Translations under genes and position numbers: made by a program
NCBI GenBank assembly: GCA_964636385.1
Contig: CAZWSC010000025.1
Span: forward strand, 1-13,446
Length of the DNA stretch: 13,446 bases
Direction: 5' to 3'
Source of the DNA: CAZWSC01 sp964636385
GTDB lineage: Bacteria; Eisenbacteria; RBG-16-71-46; CAIMUX01
Shown here: piece by piece, positions 5,589-12,155 of the stretch
Layout of the letters: each line of letters opens with the position of its first letter
How positions within the stretch are numbered: the first letter of the stretch is position 1
The notes under the pieces: generated by a model
The model's input: only the letters and a program-made list of their open reading frames with translations
The model's database searches: none
What the model was told of the DNA's origin: nothing

Positions 5589-8500
5589 CTATGACCCGTC
5601 CCTGTCCGGCAGCAACTCACCCAGGTCCTGCACCACCACATCAGCGCCGTTGTGCAGCATCTCACTCTGGTTCCCGTGGCGTGCTACGCCGATCACCAGC
5701 CCGAAACCGCCCCGGCGGCCGGCCTGCACTCCGGAGATGGCGTCCTCGATGACTATCGCCCGCCGCGGTTCGACACCCAGCCGTGTCGCCGCCTCAACGA
5801 ATGTGCCGGGCGCGGGCTTGCCGGCCAGTCCCTCGTCCCTGGCCACATTGCCGTCCACCTGGGCCGCAAAGAGATCCTCGATGCCTGCTGCGGCCAGGGT
5901 GGCGCTGCAGTTCGTGCTCGAAGTGACAACCGCAGTCTTGAGGCCGAGCTCGCGCAACCGGTGCAGAACCCGCAGGGTGCCCTCGTAGGCGCGCACGCCC
6001 CGGGTGGCGAACAGCTCGTTGACCCGCTCATTCTTGCGATTGCCGATTCCCCAATGGGTTTCGGCTTCGAGCGGATCTTCCGGATCGCCCTCCGGCAGGT
6101 GGATGCCGCGCGAGTCGAAGAAGTCCCGCACTCCGTCCTGACGGGGTTTGCCGTCGACATAGAGGAGATAGTCTGTGCCGATCTCGAAGGGCCGGAAGGT
6201 CTCGCCCTTGCGTCCCGCCCGGTCTTCAAGGTACTCGTCGAACACCTCCTTCCATGCCTGGGCGTGCAGTTCGGCCGTCGCGGTCAGCACTCCGTCCATG
6301 TCGAAGAGGGCCGCGTCGAAGCGTTCCGGATCGATGATGTCGTCGAGGGTGGTCTCGACCCGCGGGGCGGCGCGCTCAATCGGCATGGTCTTCGGGCGTT
6401 CGGCGCGAAGGACGACTTCCTTCTGCTGATGGCGGATCATCAGGTCGTCGCCCGACAGGAGTGTATAGGTGGCCTTGTCGTGGTCGAGATCGACGTCGAG
6501 GATGCTGCCGCTTATCTGCAGGCGGAAGCTCATCCCCTCCCACTGCACGGGAAGGCGCGGAGAGAACGAAAGCCGGCCGAGGCGGTCGCGCAGGCCGGCG
6601 AAGCCGTAGATGAGCGTCATCCACGTGCCGCCGATGGCCGCGATGTGGGCGCCGTCCCTGACGTTGCCGCCGATGTCGGCAAGGTCCATCAGGACGGCGT
6701 AGCGGAAGTACTCGTAGGCCTCCTCGTGGTAGCCGATCTCCGAGGCGACAATGCTCTGAATGCAGACGGAGAGGGAGGAGTCGCCGGTGGTCAGGGGGTC
6801 GTAGAAGTCGAAGTTGCGCTGCTTCTCCTGGCGGGAGAACTCGTGACCGAGAAGGAACATGGCCATGACGACGTCGGCCTGCTTGATCACCTGGTGGCGG
6901 TAGATCACCAGCGGGTGGTAGTTCAGGAGCAGGGGGTAACGGTCCGGGGGAGTGTCGGCGAAGTCCCAGGGCTGCTTGTCCAGGAAGGAGTCGTCCTGCA
7001 GGTGGATGCCGTGCCCGCGGTCGTACGGCACGTGGACCAGTTCCGCCGTGCGGAGCCAGAAGTCGCATTCGCCGCTCTGCAGGCCGGTCCTGTCGGCCAC
7101 GATGGCGTACTGTTCCGGGCTTTCCTCGCGGAGCCTGGACAGAACCTGGCCAGCGTAGCGAAGGTTCTCCCGGGCCATAAGGTTTGTGAAAGTGTTGTTG
7201 TTGACCACTGTGTTGTACTCGTCGGGACCTGTCACGCCGTGAATGCAGAACCTGCCGTCCAGCCTTGCCGAGAAGAAGCCCAGGCTGCACCAGAGGCGTG
7301 CGGTCTCCACCAGCATCTCGGCGCCGTAGTCGATCAGGAATGCCTCGTCTCCGCTCAGTTCGACATACTTGCGCAGGGCGTAGATGATGTCGGCGTTGAT
7401 GTGGTACTGGGCGGTTCCGGCGGCGTAGTATGCGCTGGCTTCCTCGCCGTTGATGGTGCGCCAGGGAAACAGGGCGCCCCGCTCGCCGACCTCGACGGCC
7501 CGCCTGCGCGCCTTGTCCAGCATGCTGTACCTGAAGCGCAGGAGATTCCTGGCGATCCTGGGTGCTGTGTAATCCAGAAACGGGAGCACATAGATCTCGG
7601 TGTCCCAGAAGTAGTGCCCTTCGTATGTCTGGCCGGTGAGGCCGCGGGCCCCTATGCCGGCCCCTTCCGCGCGGGCCGATGCCTGGAGGAGCTGGAAGAG
7701 ATTCCAGCGCACCGACTGCTGAACACGGGCGTCGCCGCGGATCTTCACATCGCTGCGTTGCCAGAAGTCGTCGACGTACGCGCGCTGTGAGGCGATCAGC
7801 GTGTCCCATCCGTCCCGGACTGCCCTGTCGAGGGAGCGTTCGGCCCTGTCGCCGAGTCCGCCGGCAGGGGTGTTGTGCGAGGTGTGGTAGGCCATGTACT
7901 TGGTCAGGCGGAAGGTCGATCCGGGGGTGGCGTTCACCTTGAAGACCAGGCGGGCTGTGTCCTCTTCGCAGATCGCTTCGGTCTCGAACTCGCAGTCGGT
8001 CTCGATCACGTGGTCGCAGCCGCATGCGATCGTCATGCCGCTGTTGCGCGTTCGGTGGCCCAGGACCAGGCGCATTCCGTGGCAGCGCCTGTCGCGGGGC
8101 ACGAGGACCCGTTCCTCGAAACCGCGTGAGCGGCGCGGATCATCGGTCTGGGAGCCGGTGTCGAAAGGTACGGCGATTTCCGATTCGAGCACGACAGGCG
8201 CCCCCCCGTCGTGGGCGGTCACCTCGTAACGGATCGCGGCAAGGTGGCGGTGTTCGAATGAGACCAGCCGGATCGATCGTACGGTGAACCGCTTGCCGGA
8301 CGGAGTCTCCCAGACAAGGCTGCGTTCAAGGGTCGCGGATCGCATGTCGAGGATGCGCTCGAACTGATGCAGATTGGCGTGTTCCAGTGCGAAGGGCTCA
8401 TCGTCCACATACAGCCTGATGAGTTTGGCATCCGCAACATTGAGCATGGTCTGGCCTGTGCGTGCGAAACCGTAGGCAGTCTCTCCATACGGGATGGGCC

Positions 8501-8711
8501 ACGTTTCATGGAAGCCGTTTACGAACGTGCCGCTTCGCAGCACGGGCCGGCCCTCCTCGAACGAACCCCGGATGCCCAGGTATCCGTTCGCCAGGGCGAA
8601 GATCGTCTCGGTCTGCTCGAGAAAGCGGGGCGCAAAGCGTCTCTCCACCACACGCCACTCGTCCACAGGGTAGATGTACTCGGGCGGGATTGCGGGTTTG
8701 CGGTGCAGCAT
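5589..8711 (-). CDS. GH65 disaccharide phosphorylase fused to beta-phosphoglucomutase
   Basis: The 1040-residue protein joins two enzymes. Residues 1-770 are a glycoside hydrolase family 65 protein. They comprise an N-terminal beta-sandwich (NGYLGIRGSFEE at 42-53), an (alpha/alpha)6 barrel with GQTYEGHYFWDTEIYVLPF near 360-378, the catalytic acid E498 in TGPDEYN, and KQADVV near 610-615, a phosphate-site region. Family members phosphorolyse trehalose, maltose, kojibiose or nigerose, releasing beta-glucose 1-phosphate; a few hydrolyse. Residues 798-1040 are a HAD-type beta-phosphoglucomutase. They have D804 and D806 in FDMDGV, VTSS (929-932), K965 in GKPAP, and E989/D990 before AISGVQAG. This half would convert beta-glucose 1-phosphate to glucose 6-phosphate, so the product of the first site feeds the second. 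No signal peptide is seen, so the enzyme is cytoplasmic. GAGG lies 9 nt before the ATG. It appears monocistronic. The exact disaccharide cannot be told from sequence reading alone. Confidence 0.94.
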   Translation of the reverse strand: MLHRKPAIPPEYIYPVDEWRVVERRFAPRFLEQTETIFALANGYLGIRGSFEEGRPVLRSGTFVNGFHETWPIPYGETAYGFARTGQTMLNVADAKLIRLYVDDEPFALEHANLHQFERILDMRSATLERSLVWETPSGKRFTVRSIRLVSFEHRHLAAIRYEVTAHDGGAPVVLESEIAVPFDTGSQTDDPRRSRGFEERVLVPRDRRCHGMRLVLGHRTRNSGMTIACGCDHVIETDCEFETEAICEEDTARLVFKVNATPGSTFRLTKYMAYHTSHNTPAGGLGDRAERSLDRAVRDGWDTLIASQRAYVDDFWQRSDVKIRGDARVQQSVRWNLFQLLQASARAEGAGIGARGLTGQTYEGHYFWDTEIYVLPFLDYTAPRIARNLLRFRYSMLDKARRRAVEVGERGALFPWRTINGEEASAYYAAGTAQYHINADIIYALRKYVELSGDEAFLIDYGAEMLVETARLWCSLGFFSARLDGRFCIHGVTGPDEYNTVVNNNTFTNLMARENLRYAGQVLSRLREESPEQYAIVADRTGLQSGECDFWLRTAELVHVPYDRGHGIHLQDDSFLDKQPWDFADTPPDRYPLLLNYHPLVIYRHQVIKQADVVMAMFLLGHEFSRQEKQRNFDFYDPLTTGDSSLSVCIQSIVASEIGYHEEAYEYFRYAVLMDLADIGGNVRDGAHIAAIGGTWMTLIYGFAGLRDRLGRLSFSPRLPVQWEGMSFRLQISGSILDVDLDHDKATYTLLSGDDLMIRHQQKEVVLRAERPKTMPIERAAPRVETTLDDIIDPERFDAALFDMDGVLTATAELHAQAWKEVFDEYLEDRAGRKGETFRPFEIGTDYLLYVDGKPRQDGVRDFFDSRGIHLPEGDPEDPLEAETHWGIGNRKNERVNELFATRGVRAYEGTLRVLHRLRELGLKTAVVTSSTNCSATLAAAGIEDLFAAQVDGNVARDEGLAGKPAPGTFVEAATRLGVEPRRAIVIEDAISGVQAGRRGGFGLVIGVARHGNQSEMLHNGADVVVQDLGELLPDRDGS

Positions 8712-8741
8712 GGGTCAGGTCCTCGCAGGTGGCTTGCGGCA

Positions 8742-8778
8742 GCAGATCACCCGGGCAGGGTAACAGATCTGCCGGGTG
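8742..8778 (-). promoter_or_regulatory. Two mutually exclusive hairpins in the leader of the GH65-PGM gene
   Basis: GCAGATC (8742-8748) can pair with GATCTGC (8766-8772). Alternatively CACCCGGGCAG (8748-8758, one bulged G) can pair with CTGCCGGGTG (8769-8778). The two stems share bases 8748 and 8769-8772, so they cannot coexist. The structure ends about 30 nt upstream of the GH65 start codon. It may be an attenuator-like leader, the far terminator of the upstream operon, or an operator. Otherwise the 8712-8913 gap holds no gene. Confidence 0.35.
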
Positions 8779-8868
8779 TGGCTACGCCGGGGGTACCCAG
8801 GTGTGGTTGATCCGGTCCGACTGTTCCAGGTCTCGCCCATCCCGGCGAACCGAATGCTGGTCGGCCCG

Positions 8869-8894
8869 GTGTGCAACGCAGTGTTGTCGCACAC
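8869..8894 (-). terminator. Hairpin after the DUF6544-like gene
   Basis: GTGTGC (8869-8874) pairs with GCACAC (8889-8894), and AAC (8875-8877) with GTT (8883-8885). It lies about 20 nt past the stop codon of the minus-strand gene. No T-tract follows, so it is a weak terminator candidate. Confidence 0.3.
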
Positions 8895-8913
8895 GCCCGT
8901 GAGCCTGCCACTC

Positions 8914-9768
8914 TCAGAACTCCGCAGCAGTGATGCTGGCGTGGAAAAATGGCTCCCAGGCGGGCGTGCCGAAGTGGTTGCCGAGTTCCACGCGGGTGGG
9001 GATCAGGAAGCCCTGGAAGCTGCCCATCTCCAGCATTCGTCCGCCGAATGGCTGCAGCCGGTATGTCTTCTCCGGGTTTGCGTCGGACCAGCGCTGTGCC
9101 GCGACGGAGAGCAGGTTGCCCTGGCCATCAAACACCATCTCCATGGGTTCGATCCCCGGTGCGCCGTCGAAGCGCACCACGGCGCTTTCGGGACCGGTGG
9201 CGGTCCAGTGCGCGCCGAACTGAGGCAGCAGGCTGGCCGGCGCCCAGACCGACTCCAGCATGACCCTCGTCGCTGCGGAGCGCGCGTGGTCCTCGTTCGT
9301 GCCGATCCGTGCAAGCGGGATCAGGCCGGCCAGCCAGAACCTGGTCCAGCTGTCGACAGCGCCTTCGCCGGGGGCGAAGAACCCATCTGACCCGGCGAAG
9401 CGCATCAGTCCGCTGCCGACCTCGGCCTTCCAGACGAAGCCGAGCCCTGGAGGCACGAGGACCTGGCTTGCGCGCATCGGCATCGGCCTTCCGTTCAGCA
9501 CGAATGTCCCCTCCATCTCGAGCCTGACGACCCTGTGCAGTGGCGTCCCCGGCGAAATGGCGCGGGCGAAGTATCGCTGTGCGACCTCCGGAAGGTCCGC
9601 GACCATGGCGGGGTCGTAGCGCAGAGGCTCGGCTTCCCGCGCCTCCTGAAGGCCGGACCAGACAGACTGCGCGTGCGCCCTGTCCCGCGAGTGAAGGAAC
9701 GCGCCGATCACCGCGGCTGCGAGGAGCGCGATGACGATCGTCAGACCGATAAGTCTGATGGCCATCAT
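8914..9768 (-). CDS. DUF6544-like membrane-anchored protein of unknown function
   Basis: The 284-residue protein starts with one hydrophobic helix (IRLIGLTIVIALLAAAVIGAF, about residues 4-24) that is an uncleaved anchor or signal. It is followed by a periplasmic/extracytoplasmic domain of beta-strand character. Recognisable conserved stretches are LPEVAQRYFARAISPGTP, VRLEMEGTFVLNGRPMPMRASQVL, VDSWTRFWLAGLIPLARIG and the tail EMGSFQGFLIPTRVELGNHF. These match a family I know as DUF6544; no biochemical role is established. The alternating strand pattern suggests a lipid- or ligand-binding barrel (LolA-like), which is inference. The start is the first of two adjacent ATGs; GAGG lies about 11 nt upstream. 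It begins 6 bp after the stop of the beta-propeller lipoprotein gene, so the two are very probably one operon and may act together at the cell envelope. Confidence 0.82.
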   Translation of the reverse strand: MMAIRLIGLTIVIALLAAAVIGAFLHSRDRAHAQSVWSGLQEAREAEPLRYDPAMVADLPEVAQRYFARAISPGTPLHRVVRLEMEGTFVLNGRPMPMRASQVLVPPGLGFVWKAEVGSGLMRFAGSDGFFAPGEGAVDSWTRFWLAGLIPLARIGTNEDHARSAATRVMLESVWAPASLLPQFGAHWTATGPESAVVRFDGAPGIEPMEMVFDGQGNLLSVAAQRWSDANPEKTYRLQPFGGRMLEMGSFQGFLIPTRVELGNHFGTPAWEPFFHASITAAEF

Positions 9769-9774
9769 GGCGGC

Positions 9775-10854
9775 CTAATCCTCAACAAGCCGGCAGATGA
9801 GAACTCTGGATGACCCCTCCTGTATGGCCAGGATCTCGCCGCGCGGGGATTCGACGAAGCTGTGTGATTCGATCTCCTCCGGAAGAAGGATCGTGTCGCC
9901 CGTCTCCCGGAAACCGGCGTCCAGGAGGACAACGGAGCGCGGCCCGTCGTCTGTGTAAGGGATCTTCCAGTACTTCCCGCGGCCGTCCAGATGGGGCATT
10001 GAGAATGTCATGCTCAGCGACATCGACACCCCGCCTTCGGTGTCTGCGGTATGGAAACCGCCCGGGCCTTCGGGGATCTTGTATGTCTTCGCGATCGACC
10101 CGTCGGAGGCTATCGTCATCACCTCGCCCTGGAATGGGTTGATCAGGGCGCAGAGGTGCTCCGGGTGTGGCAGGATCTGGATCGTTCCGCACTGCTGGAA
10201 CCTGGCGAAGAAGTCGTCGGTCGGGCACTCGGGGCCAATAGGCAGCTCGATCTCTCCGCGCGGTGTGATCCTGGCGGCAGCATGCGGGCCGGAGCCGAGC
10301 CTTGCGTACAGGGAGCCTGCGATCGTCGTGGCGGCCTGTATCTCGTGGCCGGTCTGTATCGTCTCCAGGTAGTTGCCGTCCAGGTCGAACACCACGATCC
10401 GAGTGAAGTCGAAGACGAGCAGCCTGGCGTCGTGCAGCGCGAAGGCTGTAGGTTGGGAGAACTCCCCCGGACCTTGCCCCATGCGGCCGAAGGTGCCGAG
10501 CGGCTCCCAATCCGCGCTCATGTGCAGGATCGTGCAATCGCCGCGGTTCAGGATGTAGGCCGAGCCGTCGTCTGAGAAGACGACATGGCTGGGGCGGTGG
10601 AACAGCAGGTCGCCGTCATCTTCGCCGAGGACTCTGACGATCTCGAGGGAAGCGGCAGAGGTGGGAAGTGCGCACGCGGTCATGGCGAGCAGGGCTGCGA
10701 GTATGGCTGTGAGCATGGCTGCGGGCACGGTTGTGGGAACAGTTGCGAGCGTGCTGCGGAGCGCTGCTGACGGCACTGCATCGAGCGTGCCGCGGAGCAC
10801 TGCTGCGGTTGCCTCACTTGAGGGCCGATTGCGCGGTGTTGGTTTTCTCATCAT
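9775..10854 (-). CDS. 6-bladed beta-propeller (NHL-like) exported lipoprotein
   Basis: This 359-residue protein has an unusually long N-terminal leader. A polar, Arg-rich region (1-45) is followed by a hydrophobic segment, MLTAILAALLAMTAC (47-61), whose MTAC resembles a lipobox with Cys61 as the lipidated residue. The mature part shows repeated blade motifs of the NHL/6-bladed propeller type: GDLLFHRPSHVVFSDDGSAY, FGRMGQGPGEFSQPTAFAL (the FGxxGxGPGEFxxP signature) and ARLLVFDFTRIVVFDLDGNY. The FGRMGQGPGEF signature is common in propeller proteins of several environmental phyla; function is generally unknown. A GGAG sits 4 nt before the first ATG (10854) and 7 nt before the second (10851), so either may be used. 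A shorter start at Met47 would give a normal signal peptide but has no ribosome-binding site. It is followed 6 bp later by the DUF6544-like gene. A TTGACT box in the gap upstream could be a -35, but its -10 is poor. Confidence 0.85.
   Translation of the reverse strand: MMRKPTPRNRPSSEATAAVLRGTLDAVPSAALRSTLATVPTTVPAAMLTAILAALLAMTACALPTSAASLEIVRVLGEDDGDLLFHRPSHVVFSDDGSAYILNRGDCTILHMSADWEPLGTFGRMGQGPGEFSQPTAFALHDARLLVFDFTRIVVFDLDGNYLETIQTGHEIQAATTIAGSLYARLGSGPHAAARITPRGEIELPIGPECPTDDFFARFQQCGTIQILPHPEHLCALINPFQGEVMTIASDGSIAKTYKIPEGPGGFHTADTEGGVSMSLSMTFSMPHLDGRGKYWKIPYTDDGPRSVVLLDAGFRETGDTILLPEEIESHSFVESPRGEILAIQEGSSRVLICRLVED
10693..10752. repeat. Five degenerate 12-bp tandem repeats inside the lipoprotein leader
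   Basis: On the plus strand five consecutive 12-mers follow the pattern GGCTGCGAGTAT, GGCTGTGAGCAT, GGCTGCGGGCAC, GGTTGTGGGAAC, AGTTGCGAGCGT. On the coding (minus) strand they give a 4-residue period: TLAT-VPTT-VPAA-MLTA-ILAA in register. They build the leader and the start of the signal segment of the propeller lipoprotein, which explains its extra length. Confidence 0.6.
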
Positions 10855-10887
10855 GTGTCTCCGTTACGGGACGCGATGGTGGGGCGG

Positions 10888-10932
10888 GTGGCGGCTCCAG
10901 TCAAGGGGGGTGCCGGCCTCTGTGGCGGCTCC
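10888..10932. repeat. Pair of 11-bp direct repeats between ATPase and lipoprotein genes
   Basis: GTGGCGGCTCC occurs at 10888-10898 and again at 10922-10932, 34 bp apart start to start. They flank the sequence that reads TTGACT on the minus strand. They could be operator half-sites for the lipoprotein operon or chance in GC-rich DNA. The gap is only 80 bp. Confidence 0.25.
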
Positions 10933-10934
10933 CC

Positions 10935-12125
10935 TCACTCCCACCGCTCCAGGCGCCCCGGCAGGTCGATCACATCGGCCAGTGGCACAACGGAGAGCCT
11001 GTCGTCCAGCTCGTATGCATCTGTCCCCGGATAGACGACCCAGAGATGCTCCAGTCCCAGATCTGCGAGTGCGACGCGCATTGCTCGTGTGGAGCCCGGC
11101 GCATCAGCGACCGTGAACTCGAAGCCGTACCGCCGTCCACGTACCGTGACGAGGAGATCGAGCCCGGCCCCCCCGTGTGTCGCCCAGAAGTAGGCGCTGC
11201 GGCTTCCCAGTCGTGACAGCACCTGCTCGAGAGCAAAGCCCTCCCAGGAGGCGCCGAGTTTCGGGTGGGCAGCCAGGTCGTCTAACGAGCCGAGCTCGAG
11301 GAGGGCGTGCAGGAGCCCGCTGTCGCGAACCTGGATCTTCGGCGACTTGACCTGCCGCTTGGAGATGTTCTCGAACCAGGGCGGAAGTATGCGCACCATG
11401 TAGGCGCCGGCGAGCAGGTCCAGATATCGCCGCGCGGTCGCCTCGCTCGATCCGAGGGAGCGGGCGAACTCTGCCGCGTTCCATACCTGCCCTTGGTAGT
11501 GGGCGATCATCGTCCAGAACCGGCGCAGCGTTTCGGCCGGGACCGAGATGCCCAGCTGGGGGATGTCCCTCTCGAGAAAGGTCCGCACGAAGCCCTGACG
11601 CCAGTCGATCGAAGCGCCGTCGTCCGCCGCGAGAAAGGATCGGGGGAATCCGCCCCGATTCCACAGCCGGTCCTGACTCTCCGCTCCGGTCTCGCAGAGA
11701 TCGAAGCCGCCCAGGTCGACGAAGCCGAGGCGGCCGGCCAGGGATTCCGATGCGCCCTTCACGAGGGTGGGGGAGGCGCTGCCAAGCACCAGGAAGCGCG
11801 TCCGGGAGTCCGGCCGATCGACCAGCACCCGCAGGATCTCGAACAGCTCCGGGCGTTGCTGTACCTCATCCAGCACCACCAGGCCGTCGAGATGGCTGAG
11901 AGCGCGCATCGGTGCGGCAAGCTTGCGCGCATCCAGCGGAGACTCCAGATCGAAGAATGTGCAGACAGATTCGTCGGCCGCGAGGACTCGGGCCAGGGTG
12001 GTCTTGCCACACTGCCGGGGCCCCAGAATGGCGACGCATGGATGAATCCTGAAGAGCTCAAGGACCCGGGCGATGGCATCTGGACGCTCGACCATGCCGC
12101 GATGGTAATCCTTGAAATACCTCAT
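10935..12125 (-). CDS. AAA_14/DUF4143 ATPase (COG1373-type)
   Basis: The protein is 396 residues. The N-terminal AAA_14 domain has Walker A GPRQCGKTT (35-43; K41), Walker B GLVVLDEVQ (81-89; D86, E87) and a sensor-like FLVLGSAS. A winged-helix-like middle section (WNAAEFARSLGSSEATARRYLDLLAGAYMVRIL) is followed by the DUF4143 C-terminal region, which has a nuclease-like core (GGAGLDLLVTVRGRRYGFEFTVADAP). In PD-(D/E)xK folds the second motif is usually E-x-K; here it reads FEFT, so nuclease activity is doubtful. These ATPases are widespread and often found near mobile DNA; their role is unknown. ATG 12125 has a weak upstream region. Met11 (12095), giving MVERPDAIARV, is a plausible shorter start and closer to family N-termini. 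The gene is divergent from the IS91 transposase that begins about 30 bp away. Confidence 0.92.
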   Translation of the reverse strand: MRYFKDYHRGMVERPDAIARVLELFRIHPCVAILGPRQCGKTTLARVLAADESVCTFFDLESPLDARKLAAPMRALSHLDGLVVLDEVQQRPELFEILRVLVDRPDSRTRFLVLGSASPTLVKGASESLAGRLGFVDLGGFDLCETGAESQDRLWNRGGFPRSFLAADDGASIDWRQGFVRTFLERDIPQLGISVPAETLRRFWTMIAHYQGQVWNAAEFARSLGSSEATARRYLDLLAGAYMVRILPPWFENISKRQVKSPKIQVRDSGLLHALLELGSLDDLAAHPKLGASWEGFALEQVLSRLGSRSAYFWATHGGAGLDLLVTVRGRRYGFEFTVADAPGSTRAMRVALADLGLEHLWVVYPGTDAYELDDRLSVVPLADVIDLPGRLERWE

Positions 12126-12155
12126 ATCAATGTCCGATTTTCAAGCAACTCAGGC

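Noticed and set aside
5652..7790. A 712-residue plus-strand ORF
   Set aside because: It is antisense to the GH65-PGM fusion, whose catalytic motifs are clear; the plus-strand translation has no recognisable domain.
11307..12150. The upstream part of the long plus-strand ORF that joins the transposase frame
   Set aside because: This stretch is antisense to the ATPase with intact Walker motifs; only the part from about 12156 matches a transposase.
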